Below are positions 1-6,725 of a stretch of 9,941 nt of DNA, piece after piece. The position numbers and the translations under genes are program-made. Origin of the DNA: an uncultured Clostridia bacterium (GTDB lineage: Bacteria; Bacillota; Clostridia; Christensenellales; Aristaeellaceae). How positions within the stretch are numbered: position 1 is the stretch's first letter; every line of letters starts with the position of its first letter. The notes under the pieces are model-generated. The model saw only the letters and a list, made by a program, of their open reading frames with translations, ran no database searches and was not told the DNA's origin. Location of the stretch: positions 1-9,941 of the forward strand of contig CANQGC010000089.1 of NCBI GenBank assembly GCA_947600345.1. The letters are read 5' to 3'.

Positions 1-437
1 GTCGGGCGCATGTGCATCTTCTTGTAGACGGGCAGCATGGCGGGCACCACGATGCAGAACGTGGAGGCGCCGCCGCCATCCAGGTGGCCGACCAGCGCGA
101 TCACGGCCGTGACCATCGCCACGCCGATCACGCTGCTGCCGACCAGCTTCATCAGTGCGTTGATGATGACGTCAAACATGCCGGTATCCGTCATCATGCC
201 GAAGTAGAGCACCGAGAATACGAATAGCGCCGCGGTCGGGCCGGTGCTGCTGAAGCCGGACTTGATCAGCGAGCCGATGTCGTCGAAGGTGTAGTAGCGT
301 CCGATCACCAGGATGATCGCGAGGATCGTCGGGAAGATGATGAACGCAATGCTGGGCAGCGTCTTGCTCTGGAAGAGCGTCACGACGATGGCGGCAATGG
401 TAATAAATCCGAGGATGCCTACTACCATTTCACTCAT
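1..437 (-). CDS. CitMHS-family citrate-metal symporter, N-terminal part (cut by window edge)
   Basis: About 145 N-terminal residues of an integral membrane transporter; the rest lies beyond the left edge. Hydrophobic stretches at about residues 4-20, 25-46, 59-76 and 90-110 fit the first membrane segments. The stretch GHLDGGGASTF followed by PAMLPVYKKM resembles the conserved loop of the CitMHS family, which takes up citrate complexed with Mg2+ or Ca2+ together with protons. The position downstream of citDEF on the same strand supports citrate as substrate. The ATG at 437 is chosen because GA-rich Shine-Dalgarno-like sequence lies upstream (about 445-460); an internal ATG at 428 is possible. 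A 372-base gap separates it from citF, so it may be read through or have its own signals. Family is fairly certain, exact ion unknown. Confidence 0.8.
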   Translation of the reverse strand, partial: MSEMVVGILGFITIAAIVVTLFQSKTLPSIAFIIFPTILAIILVIGRYYTFDDIGSLIKSGFSSTGPTAALFVFSVLYFGMMTDTGMFDVIINALMKLVGSSVIGVAMVTAVIALVGHLDGGGASTFCIVVPAMLPVYKKMHMRP

Positions 438-467
438 GGAAAACCAACCTCTCTCTCCTTATTGCAA

Positions 468-803
468 CGGGCAGAGCCCGCTACGAACGAATGTAAAGGA
501 AGCTCCGGATTCTCCCCGCCCGCTTGCCTCTCGGGCGGGGAAATAGAATCGTCACCGGCGACCTGTGCGCCGGGGACGGGTGCTGATTTTTTCGCAGGCA
601 AGTTTACTTGCCGGAGAAAAAATCGCTTCCTTGCGCCAGCCGCGCCCGGAAATTGCGAAGCAATTTCAGCGGATGGCGTCAAAGGGGTGGCAAGGTTGAA
701 ATCCCCACTGGGGATTTCAAGTCGGCCTATGGGCCGACCGCTTTGGCTGAATTAAAAATTCAGGCAAAGCGCCTCGTGGCGGGGGAAGCGGTTCCCCCGC
801 CAC
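468..803. repeat. Intergenic array of eight hairpins between citF and the citrate transporter
   Basis: No gene is seen in 438-809. Inverted repeats read directly from the sequence: 468-472/476-480 (CGGGC); 514-522/532-540 (CCCCGCCCG, 9 bp); 555-560/568-573 (CCGGCG); 585-602/607-624 (outer GATTTTTT and inner GGCAAGT arms, two mismatches between them); 649-656/660-667 (GAAATTGC); 696-706/710-720 (TTGAAATCCCC, 11 bp perfect); 721-727/732-738 (GTCGGCC); 739-753/757-771 (15 bp with one mismatch). A further hairpin at 776-803 abuts the citF stop and is listed separately. The last four stand nearly end to end. The region could be a mosaic of small palindromic repeats, or a structured mRNA segment that adjusts transporter expression relative to citDEF. 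Both readings are inference. Confidence 0.7.
776..803 (-). terminator. Strong hairpin just after the citF stop, terminator-like or mRNA-stabilising
   Basis: Twelve-base perfect arms (GTGGCGGGGGAA at 776-787 and its complement at 792-803) with a 4-base loop begin 6 bases past the citF stop codon. There is no immediate T-run on the minus strand; the nearest one is in the loop of the next hairpin. It may terminate weakly, protect the citDEF message from 3' decay, or be one unit of the hairpin array. Confidence 0.4.
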
Positions 804-809
804 CCGAAG

Positions 810-2366
810 TTACGCCTGATAGGGTTTGATCTTGCGGATCACGTCCAGGATGGTGCCGTCGCGGGCCTCCAGGATCGCGACCACCTTGTCCTCCCACTCC
901 AGATCGTCCGGCCGTCCGACGAGGCTGTAGGCCTTCTCCTTCAGGCTCTCGATGCTGACGTGGGGGATGCCGACCTTGTCCAGGCACTCGATCAGGTCCG
1001 GACGCAGCGGGTTCACCGCGATGCCGTAGTCCGTGACCAGCACGTCCACGCAGTCGCCCGGGGTGGTGACCGTCACCACGTGCTCGCAGACCGTGGCCAT
1101 GCGGCCGCGCGTCAGCGGCGTCACGATGATGCAGACTTTGCTGCCCGCCGCGGTGTCGGGATGTCCGCCCGGCGCGCCGCGCAGCACGCCGTCGGAGCCG
1201 GTCAGCACGTTTACGTTGAAGCCGGTGTCGATCTCCAGCGCGGCCAGCACCACGAAGTCCAGCTTGTTCACGAACGCGCCCTTGTTGGCGGGGTTCGCGT
1301 ACTGGGAGGCGCTCATCTCGAAGTGGTTGGGCGTCTGGTTGATGCTGTTCACGGCGTCCAGATCGAAGTCCTGCACGTCGATCACCTTGCCGACCTTGCC
1401 CTTCTTCAGAAGCTCCACCATCGGGCCGCAGATGCCGCCGATGGCCCAGCCCATCTTGATGCCGCGCTCGTCCATGTACTTCTCCAGGAACAGGTTCGCG
1501 GCCAGGGAGGGACCGCCCACGCCCGTCTGGAAGGAGAAGCCCTCCTTGAAGTAGGGGGTGGAGGCGATGACCTTCGCCACGTTCTCCGCCATCATCAGAT
1601 CGCGCGGGTTCTGGGAGATGCGCGCGGCGGCGGAGGCGATCTTCTTCGGATTGCCGATGGAGTCCACCACGACCACGGCGTCCACGTCGATGGCCTCGAC
1701 GGAGGCGGGCATGTTCGGGAAGTCCACCAGGCAGTCGGTGATCACGACCACATGGTCGGCGTACTTGGCGTCGGTCATGGCGTAGCCCATGCTGCCGCAG
1801 TTGGACTTGCCGCCGATGCCCCGGCAGTTGCCCACGCAGTCGCTGGTGGGCGCGGCGATGAACGCGATGTCGATGTGCACCTCTCCGGCCTCGATGGCGC
1901 GGGGGCGGCCGCCGTGGCTGCGGATGATCGCCGGCGTCTTGAGCTTGCCGTTGGACACGACCTCGCCCATTCTGCCGCGGATGCCGCTGGTCTGGATGCC
2001 GACCACCTTGCCCTGCTCGATGTACTCGGCGATGGGATCGTGCGCCTCGCCCAGCGAGGACGCGGCGATGGTCAGATCCTCCAGGCCCAGATCCTCGATG
2101 GCGGTCTGCATGACCATGTTGACCACGTAGTCGCCGTTGCGCAGGTGGTGGTGGAAGGAGAAGGTCATGCCGCTCTTCGCGCCGCAGTCCTTGAGCGCCT
2201 GGGCGATGGAATCCACGATCTTGGACTCCCGGGGCGTCTCATAGCGCTTGGTGCGCGGCGATGCCTTCTGGATGTACTTGCCGTCCATGTAGTTCTTGCC
2301 CTGGTATACCTCGCGGCCGTTCACGAGCAGGGAATCGGGGATGTCCCGGCCAACTGCGTTTCTCAT
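810..2366 (-). CDS. citF: Citrate lyase alpha subunit (citrate:acetyl-ACP CoA-transferase)
   Basis: The 518-residue product has the usual length of CitF. It exchanges the acetyl group on the acyl carrier protein for citrate, giving citryl-ACP, which CitE then cleaves. The sequence resembles CitF throughout: an N-terminal NGREVYQGKNYMDGKY region, FSFHHHLRNGDYVVN, a glycine-rich GGRPRAIEAGEVHIDIAFIA stretch, a cysteine/glycine segment DCVGNCRGIGGKSNCGSMGY, and a GAPGGHPDTAAGSK loop near the C-terminus. The ATG lies inside the citE stop (ATGA, 4-base overlap), pointing to translational coupling and matched subunit amounts. No frameshift or internal stop is seen. The protein is cytoplasmic, in the citrate lyase complex with CitD and CitE. 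Assignment is firm. Confidence 0.95.
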   Translation of the reverse strand: MRNAVGRDIPDSLLVNGREVYQGKNYMDGKYIQKASPRTKRYETPRESKIVDSIAQALKDCGAKSGMTFSFHHHLRNGDYVVNMVMQTAIEDLGLEDLTIAASSLGEAHDPIAEYIEQGKVVGIQTSGIRGRMGEVVSNGKLKTPAIIRSHGGRPRAIEAGEVHIDIAFIAAPTSDCVGNCRGIGGKSNCGSMGYAMTDAKYADHVVVITDCLVDFPNMPASVEAIDVDAVVVVDSIGNPKKIASAAARISQNPRDLMMAENVAKVIASTPYFKEGFSFQTGVGGPSLAANLFLEKYMDERGIKMGWAIGGICGPMVELLKKGKVGKVIDVQDFDLDAVNSINQTPNHFEMSASQYANPANKGAFVNKLDFVVLAALEIDTGFNVNVLTGSDGVLRGAPGGHPDTAAGSKVCIIVTPLTRGRMATVCEHVVTVTTPGDCVDVLVTDYGIAVNPLRPDLIECLDKVGIPHVSIESLKEKAYSLVGRPDDLEWEDKVVAILEARDGTILDVIRKIKPYQA

Positions 2367-3277
2367 GCGAATTCCCCCTCATACATTCCACAGGCCTTCG
2401 CCAGCTTCAGGGTGCGCTCCGCGCCCGGGATGAAGGCGATGTCGATCATCTTGCCGTCCACCGTGAACACGCCCACACCCGCGGCGCTCTGCTCGCGGTA
2501 GGCGCGCACGATCTTCTCGGCCTGGATGACCTCCTTCTCGGTGGGGGCGAAGATTTCGTGCACCAGGCGAATCTGCTTGGGATTGATCAGGCTCTTGCCG
2601 TCGAAGCCCATGGCCTTGTTCTGGCGCACCTCGGCCTCGAAGCCCTCGTTGTCGTCCAGATTGGTGAACACCGTGTCGAAGCACTGGATGCCCGCCGCGC
2701 GCGCCGCGATGAGCATCTGGCCGCGGGCGACCATCATGTCCACACCGTCGCGCTGGAAGCTGGTCTGCATGCACTTGCGGAAGTCGCCGCCGGAGATGGC
2801 CACGCCGAACATGCGCTCGGAGGCGGAGCAGATCTCGTAGGCGTTCAGGATGCCCTTCGGGCTCTCGAGCGCCGCCATCAAAAGCGTGCGGCCGACCTCG
2901 ACGCCGAATTCCTTCTCGGCCTCCTCCACGGCCTTCTCAACGGTGTGCACGTCGTTCGCGCTCTCGCACTTGGCGATGCGGATGCCGTCGGCTCCGCCCG
3001 CCACGCACACGCGGATGTCCTCCTGCCAGTGGGGGGTATCCAGGCCGTTGATGCGCACGATGACCTCGGTGTCGCCGTAGTCGATGGTCTTGAGGGCGTG
3101 ATACAGCGAGAAGCGCGCCGCGTCCTTCTGGTTCTCGGCCACCGCGTCCTCCAGATCGAGCATGATGGAGTCGCAGCCGTAGATGTAGGCGTCCTTGATC
3201 AGCCCCGGCTTCTGCGCGTTCATGAACATCATCGTCCTGCGCAGGCGGAAGCGCTCAGGTCTCGGCCTCGGAATCAT
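2363..3277 (-). CDS. citE: Citrate lyase beta subunit (citryl-ACP lyase)
   Basis: The 304-residue protein has the HpcH/HpaI aldolase (CitE/CLYBL) fold. It cleaves citryl-ACP to oxaloacetate and acetyl-ACP with Mg2+. Visible landmarks: RRTMMF near residue 13, DSIMLDLEDAV (36-46), VRIN (74-77, the substrate-binding arginine region), E138 in ALESPKG, and D165 in ISGGDF. E138 and D165 are the likely metal ligands by family analogy. The ISGGDF block replaces the more usual GAED-type sequence but keeps the acidic residue. The start at 3277 was chosen over an upstream in-frame ATG at 3340, which would lie deep inside citD. At 3277 the ATG overlaps the citD stop (ATGA) and follows GGGGAGG. The gene also overlaps citF by 4 bases, so the three genes form one coupled unit. 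Confidence 0.95.
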   Translation of the reverse strand: MIPRPRPERFRLRRTMMFMNAQKPGLIKDAYIYGCDSIMLDLEDAVAENQKDAARFSLYHALKTIDYGDTEVIVRINGLDTPHWQEDIRVCVAGGADGIRIAKCESANDVHTVEKAVEEAEKEFGVEVGRTLLMAALESPKGILNAYEICSASERMFGVAISGGDFRKCMQTSFQRDGVDMMVARGQMLIAARAAGIQCFDTVFTNLDDNEGFEAEVRQNKAMGFDGKSLINPKQIRLVHEIFAPTEKEVIQAEKIVRAYREQSAAGVGVFTVDGKMIDIAFIPGAERTLKLAKACGMYEGEFA

Positions 3278-3576
3278 CGGATCGCACCTCCCCACGGGAT
3301 ATTCGCCTGGGATTCGTCGCAGCTGCGGAACACCGCGCACTCCACGCGGGCCTTGAGCGTGCAGTCCAGCGCGCCCTTGTCCACCACGGTCACGCGGCCG
3401 GACTTGACGTCCAGGCGCTCCAGCGTCTCCAGCACCGTCTCTTTGATCTGGCGGCCGTACTGGTTCATGACGCTGCTCTGCAGCGAAAGCTCAATGCCCT
3501 CGCCGCCGGGCTCCACCGTGACCTGGGCGTCGCTGGACTCCAGCGTGCCGGCCATGGCGGCCTTCTTGATTTCCAT
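3274..3576 (-). CDS. citD: Citrate lyase gamma subunit (acyl carrier protein)
   Basis: The 100-residue protein has the expected length for CitD. It carries the 2'-(5''-triphosphoribosyl)-3'-dephospho-CoA group that holds the acetyl or citryl thioester. The N-terminus MEIKKAAMAGTLESSD matches the family, with Ser14 as the expected attachment residue. VVDKGALDC and ARVECAVFR are conserved CitD blocks further on. The last 20 or so residues (SCDESQANIPWGGAIR) form a short extra tail. The ATG at 3576 is preceded by GGGGAGGAG at a 6-base gap; an in-frame ATG at 3639 lacks both homology and a ribosome site. It is the first gene of the operon behind the promoter near 3630-3658. Loading Ser14 needs citX and citG, and its acetylation needs citC; none of these is in the window. 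Confidence 0.93.
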   Translation of the reverse strand: MEIKKAAMAGTLESSDAQVTVEPGGEGIELSLQSSVMNQYGRQIKETVLETLERLDVKSGRVTVVDKGALDCTLKARVECAVFRSCDESQANIPWGGAIR

Positions 3577-3595
3577 GAAAACTCCTCCCCTTTCC

Positions 3596-3614
3596 ATGCA
3601 CAAAACGCGTGCAT
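3596..3614. promoter_or_regulatory. Small inverted repeat in the citD leader
   Basis: ATGCAC-N7-GTGCAT lies between the predicted citD promoter and the citD ribosome site. A related GCAC-N3-GTGC repeat stands at 3708-3718, upstream of the promoter. They could be binding half-sites for a citrate-responsive regulator or a short mRNA hairpin. The repeats are short enough to arise by chance. Confidence 0.3.
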
Positions 3615-3629
3615 AATTTTCTGTATAAT

Positions 3630-3658
3630 AAGATACCATATGATTTCAACAAGGTCAA
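3630..3658 (-). promoter_or_regulatory. Predicted sigma-A promoter of the citDEF operon
   Basis: On the minus strand TTGACC (3658-3653) is followed after 17 bases by TATCTT (3635-3630), about 55 bases before the citD start. The block is much more AT-rich than its surroundings. A second reading, TTGAAA with TATACA 16 bases on, overlaps it, so the exact -10 is uncertain. Only this region has promoter character between the DUF308 gene and citD. Confidence 0.6.
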
Positions 3659-3674
3659 ATTACTTTTTGTTGAA
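3645..3674. promoter_or_regulatory. Palindrome around the citDEF -35 box, candidate operator
   Basis: TTCAACAA (3645-3652) and TTGTTGAA (3667-3674) form a perfect 8-base inverted repeat with a 14-base spacer. With a one-base slip the match extends outward into GAT/ATC. The spacer contains the predicted -35 TTGACC, so a bound dimer could block or assist polymerase. In Gram-positive citrate clusters the regulators are often GntR-type (CitO) or SorC-type (CitI). No regulator gene is in the window, so the protein is unknown. Confidence 0.45.
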
Positions 3675-3754
3675 TATCATGGATATTTGCAGATTCATGG
3701 AATCTTAGCACTTTGTGCAATTTGACTACCTATATACGCGGGCGCATGAAGAAG

Positions 3755-3781
3755 CGCCGCGGCGCATGCTGCGCCGCGGCG
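3755..3781 (-). terminator. GC-rich hairpin downstream of the DUF308 gene
   Basis: Twelve-base perfect arms (CGCCGCGGCGCA at 3755-3766, complement at 3770-3781) with a 3-base loop lie about 60 bases past the DUF308 stop. On the minus strand they are followed by CTTCTTCATG, only weakly T-rich. This is a plausible transcription stop between the DUF308 gene and the cit promoter region. A weaker GGCC repeat sits next to it at about 3787-3803. Confidence 0.5.
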
Positions 3782-3838
3782 TCGGAGGCCGGAATGGAAG
3801 GCCGAAATGTTTTGCGTATGAGTCTTTGCTCCCGTGCC

Positions 3839-4426
3839 TCAGTCCTCGAATTTCGCCTCGATGATGAAGCGGTCGCGGGCGCGCTTGTAGGCGATGCGGG
3901 AGACCAGGTCCATGATGCCCTCGATCACCAGCGATATGCCGATCACGCGCATCAGGAGCAGCACCGTGGAGAAGGGATTCGCCAGGATCAGGAAGCCCAG
4001 CACCACGCTGATCGCCGCGCTGATGAGCTCCAGATACCAGCGGCCCGCATTCATCCGGCGGAAGCCCAGCGTCGATTGAATCTTGATCACGCCGCCCACC
4101 AGCATCATCATGCCGAACAGGATCGGCAGGAGGGACACCAGCAGACTCTTGAAGATGATGATCGCCGCGCCGCCGATGATCCAGCCCAGGCCCAGCGCCA
4201 TATCGTTGCTCATCAGCGCCAGCTGGGCCTCCAGACGGAAGTAGCGAATCAGGTGCACGATGCCGATCACGATGCAGCCGATGCCGATCACGTTGAATAT
4301 CACCGAGGTCGCCAGCCCCGGCACCACCAGCAGCACCAGCCCCAGCACGATGAACGCCGCGCAGGTGATGATCTCCGTCCAGGACAGCGTGAGCTTTCCC
4401 TTGAAGGCGCCTTGCCTTTGATCCAT
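3839..4426 (-). CDS. DUF308 / HdeD-like small membrane protein
   Basis: The 195-residue product is almost entirely hydrophobic, with about six membrane helices (roughly 17-36, 39-60, 74-91, 94-113, 130-149, 150-175). The C-terminus is charged and cytoplasm-like (YKRARDRFIIEAKFED). The paired-helix layout with repeated GxxxxxxG patterns and the length fit the DUF308 family, which includes the acid-resistance membrane protein HdeD of enterobacteria. The biochemical role in Bacillota is unknown, and acid resistance should not be assumed. The ATG at 4426 is preferred over one at 4465 because GGGAGGGG stands 6 bases before it; the upstream ATG would also overlap the predicted -10 box. It is a single-gene unit, divergent from iscR. 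Family assignment is likely, function open. Confidence 0.75.
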   Translation of the reverse strand: MDQRQGAFKGKLTLSWTEIITCAAFIVLGLVLLVVPGLATSVIFNVIGIGCIVIGIVHLIRYFRLEAQLALMSNDMALGLGWIIGGAAIIIFKSLLVSLLPILFGMMMLVGGVIKIQSTLGFRRMNAGRWYLELISAAISVVLGFLILANPFSTVLLLMRVIGISLVIEGIMDLVSRIAYKRARDRFIIEAKFED

Positions 4427-4464
4427 GAATATCCCCTCCCATATACAATATTTTCTTCCCCTCA

Positions 4465-4493
4465 ATTATAGCACTCCGCATGGAAATGTGCAA
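4465..4493 (-). promoter_or_regulatory. Predicted promoter of the DUF308 gene
   Basis: A perfect minus-strand TATAAT (4470-4465) lies 38 bases before the start codon. TTGCAC stands 17 bases upstream of it (4493-4488), a weak -35 match. It is divergent from the iscR promoter, with about 35 bases between the two -35 boxes. Confidence 0.65.
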
Positions 4494-4528
4494 GCCGCGT
4501 TAAATTCCTATGAAAAGCGTCGGGATTG

Positions 4529-4557
4529 TTGACAAGCTCCGCTTGGGGTGCTAGAAT
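4529..4557 (+). promoter_or_regulatory. Promoter of the iscRSU operon
   Basis: Consensus TTGACA (4529-4534), a 17-base spacer and TAGAAT (4552-4557) form a near-ideal sigma-A promoter. Transcription would start near 4564, giving a 5' leader of about 46 bases. Confidence 0.85.
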
Positions 4558-4565
4558 ACTCCCAG

Positions 4566-4593
4566 ATAATCCGAGTCAAAAGCTCGGAATTAT
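4566..4593. promoter_or_regulatory. Predicted IscR autoregulatory site
   Basis: An interrupted palindrome lies directly after the -10 box and over the expected start of transcription. Its left half is ATAATCCGAG (4566-4575) and its right half CTCGGAATTAT (4583-4593), with a 7-base centre and one extra T on the right. An AT-rich edge, a CCGAG-type core and position over the transcription start are what known type-1 IscR sites show. Repression of the operon by Fe-S-loaded IscR is inferred. Confidence 0.6.
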
Positions 4594-4609
4594 GCCGGGA
4601 GGTGAGCGC

Positions 4610-5041
4610 ATGAAGCTGTCCACGCGGGGGCGCTACGGCATCCACGCCATGTACGACCTGGCCGTGCACTACGGCGACGGTCCCCAGTCCATCAAGTGCA
4701 TCGCCGAGCGGCAGGCCATCCCGGAGGCGTACCTGGAGCAGCTGATCGCCGTGCTGCGGCGGGAGAAGCTGGTGCTCAGCAACCGCGGGGCCCAGGGCGG
4801 CTACCGGCTGGCGCGAAGCCCGGAGGAGATCACCGTGGGCGACGTGCTGCGCGCGCTCGAGGGCGGGCTCAACCTGGTGGAGTGCCTGGACGAGGAGGAC
4901 GCCTGCGGAAAGAGCTGCGCGTGCCCCTCGCGGATCGTCTGGCTCAAGCTGCGCGACGGACTGAACCGGATCGTCGACGGCATCACGCTGCAAAACATGA
5001 TCGAGGAACAAGCAAAAGCTGAGGAAGGGATTCAGAGATGA
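4610..5041 (+). CDS. iscR: Rrf2-family Fe-S cluster regulator IscR
   Basis: The 143-residue protein begins with the typical MKLSTRGRYG and has an N-terminal winged helix (to about residue 70, ending in SNRGAQGGYRLAR). A cysteine cluster follows: C92, C99, C103 and C105. Three cysteines in this spacing are the likely 2Fe-2S ligands, as C92/C98/C104 are in E. coli IscR. The following SRIVW...LRDGLN matches the family. GGGAGGTG ends 6 bases before the ATG at 4610, which decides the start over an in-frame ATG at 4526 lying upstream of the promoter's -35. The stop overlaps the iscS start (ATGA). It probably senses cluster supply and controls its own operon through the palindrome at 4566-4593. Relatives without a cluster (CymR) lack such cysteines, so IscR is favoured. 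Confidence 0.9.
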   Translation: MKLSTRGRYGIHAMYDLAVHYGDGPQSIKCIAERQAIPEAYLEQLIAVLRREKLVLSNRGAQGGYRLARSPEEITVGDVLRALEGGLNLVECLDEEDACGKSCACPSRIVWLKLRDGLNRIVDGITLQNMIEEQAKAEEGIQR

Positions 5042-6216
5042 GCATCTACATGGACAACGGCGCGACCACGCGCGTGACGGAACCCGTATTCGAGGCGATG
5101 AAGCCGTACTTCTGCGAAATCTACGGCAACCCCTCGTCGATGCACAACTTCGGCTACACCAGCCGCCACGCGGTGGACGCCGCAAGAGCGCAGGTCGCCA
5201 AGGCCATCAACGCCGAGCCGAACGAGATCTACTTCACCGGCTGCGGCACCGAGTCCGACAACTGGGCGGTGCGCGGCGCGGCCTACGCCAACATCAAGAA
5301 GGGCAAGCACATCATCACCACCGCCATCGAGCACCACGCAATATTGCACACCTGCGCCCAACTCGAGAAGGAGGGCTTCGAGGTAACTTACCTGCCCGTG
5401 GACGAGTTCGGCTTCGTGACGCCGGAGCAGCTCGACGCCGCCATCCGCCCGGACACGACCATCGTGTCCATCATGACGGCGAACAACGAAATCGGCACCA
5501 TCGAGCCCATTGCTGAGCTCGCGGCGGTGGCGAAGAAGCACAAGGTGCTCTTCCACACCGACGCCGTGCAGGCCATCGGCAGCGTCAAGATTGACGTCAA
5601 AGCCATGCAGATCGACATGCTGAGCATGTCCGGCCATAAATTCCACGCGCCCAAGGGCGTAGGCGTGCTCTACATCCGCAAGGGCGTGGTGCTGCAGCAG
5701 TTCATGAACGGCGGCGCCCAGGAGCGCAATAAGCGCGCGGGCACCGAGAACCTGGCGAGCATCGTGGGCATCGGCAAGGCCATCGAGATCGCCACCGCCG
5801 ACATCGACGGCCACAACGAAAAGCTCTCCGCCATCCGCGACCACATGATCGACCGCATCCTCACCGAGATCCCCTACACCCGCCTGAACGGCGACCGCAC
5901 CAAGCGCCTGCCGGGCAACGTGAACGTCTGCTTCCGCTTCATCGAGGGCGAATCCCTGCTGATGATGCTGGACATGAAGGGCATCGCGGGCTCCTCGGGC
6001 TCCGCCTGCACCAGCGGCTCCCTGGACCCCAGCCACGTGCTGCTGGCCATCGGCCTGCCCCACGAAATCGCGCACGGCTCGCTGCGGCTGTCGCTGAGCG
6101 AGGAGAACACGATGGAGGAGGCCGACTACGTGGTGGATAGCCTCGTGGAGATCGTGAAGAAGCTGCGCGCCATGTCGCCGCTGTACGACGACTTTGTAAA
6201 GGAAAACAAACAATAA
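5038..6216 (+). CDS. iscS: Cysteine desulfurase (IscS/NifS type)
   Basis: The 392-residue PLP enzyme takes sulfur from cysteine and passes it to the scaffold IscU. Landmarks: MDNGATT at the N-terminus, GNPSSMH, EHHAIL with H99 (PLP stacking), a TANNEIG block, HTDAVQ, the PLP lysine K201 in SGHKFHAPKG, and the catalytic C324 in SSGSACTSGSLDPSH. The long loop around C324 marks it as a group I desulfurase (IscS/NifS), not the SufS type. It overlaps iscR by 4 bases (ATGA) and is 28 bases from iscU, so it is the middle gene of the operon. In clostridia the same pair often also serves tRNA thiolation through mnmA; no mnmA is seen here. Confidence 0.95.
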   Translation: MSIYMDNGATTRVTEPVFEAMKPYFCEIYGNPSSMHNFGYTSRHAVDAARAQVAKAINAEPNEIYFTGCGTESDNWAVRGAAYANIKKGKHIITTAIEHHAILHTCAQLEKEGFEVTYLPVDEFGFVTPEQLDAAIRPDTTIVSIMTANNEIGTIEPIAELAAVAKKHKVLFHTDAVQAIGSVKIDVKAMQIDMLSMSGHKFHAPKGVGVLYIRKGVVLQQFMNGGAQERNKRAGTENLASIVGIGKAIEIATADIDGHNEKLSAIRDHMIDRILTEIPYTRLNGDRTKRLPGNVNVCFRFIEGESLLMMLDMKGIAGSSGSACTSGSLDPSHVLLAIGLPHEIAHGSLRLSLSEENTMEEADYVVDSLVEIVKKLRAMSPLYDDFVKENKQ

Positions 6217-6244
6217 TCTGAGCATAGAATACGGAGGTATCGTC

Positions 6245-6667
6245 ATGGAATATACCGAGCAGGTCATGGATCACTTCATGAATCCCCGCAACATGGGCGA
6301 GATGGAGAACGCGGACGGCGTAGGCACGGTGGGCAACGCGAAGTGCGGCGACATCATGCGCATCTATATCAAGGTCGAGAACGACGTGATCACGGACGTG
6401 AAGTTCAAGACCTTCGGCTGCGGCGCGGCCATCGCGACGAGCTCGAAGGCCACGGAGCTGGTGAAGGGCAAGACGCTGGACGAGGCGCTGGCGATCACCA
6501 ATAAGCAGGTGATGGAGTCGCTGGGCGGGCTGCCGCCGGTGAAGGTGCACTGTTCGGTGCTGGCGGAAGAGGCGCTGCACGCCGCGATTCAGGACTATAA
6601 GGACCGCCTGGCCAACGGCGAAAAGCCGAGAACGGAAGAGGACGACGAGAACATCCAGTACGTATAA
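6245..6667 (+). CDS. iscU: Fe-S cluster scaffold protein IscU (NifU-like N domain)
   Basis: The 140-residue scaffold assembles clusters with sulfur from IscS. Ligand residues are present: C34 and D36 in NAKCGDIM, C59 in TFGCGAA, H102 and C103 in VKVHCSV. The LPPVK motif (96-100), by which the chaperone HscA recognises IscU in proteobacteria, is intact, although no HscA/HscB gene is nearby. It lacks the extra domains of full NifU and ends in an acidic tail (EEDDENIQYV). GGAGG at 6233-6237, 7 bases before the ATG, supports the start. It is the last gene of the operon; a 13-bp hairpin follows 13 bases past the stop. Confidence 0.94.
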   Translation: MEYTEQVMDHFMNPRNMGEMENADGVGTVGNAKCGDIMRIYIKVENDVITDVKFKTFGCGAAIATSSKATELVKGKTLDEALAITNKQVMESLGGLPPVKVHCSVLAEEALHAAIQDYKDRLANGEKPRTEEDDENIQYV

Positions 6668-6680
6668 GAAACGCAACGCA

Positions 6681-6715
6681 GGACTTTGGCCCCATAATCT
6701 ACGGGGCCAAAGTCC
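6681..6715 (+). terminator. Hairpin after iscU
   Basis: Perfect 13-base arms (GGACTTTGGCCCC at 6681-6693, complement at 6703-6715) enclose a 9-base loop. No T-run follows (GTGTATTCAG), so it is not a textbook intrinsic terminator. It shares stem-start and loop features with the hairpins at 9728-9764 and 9802-9836. Confidence 0.6.
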
Positions 6716-6725
6716 GTGTATTCAG

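Noticed and set aside
960..2501. Long open frame opposite citF, about 513 codons
   Set aside because: It is rich in His, Asp, Val and Ala, as expected from the antisense of a GC-rich gene, has no ribosome site, and overlaps a firmly identified citF.
2763..2793. GGDF in the citE product, suggesting a diguanylate cyclase
   Set aside because: It sits at the metal-ligand loop of the CitE fold; no other GGDEF-domain features are present.
2261..3616. Long open frame opposite citE and citD
   Set aside because: Antisense shadow with low-complexity composition; the minus-strand genes are clear family members.
5032..6267. Long minus-strand open frame opposite iscS
   Set aside because: Shadow of a GC-rich gene: His/Val/Gln-rich, no recognisable domain.
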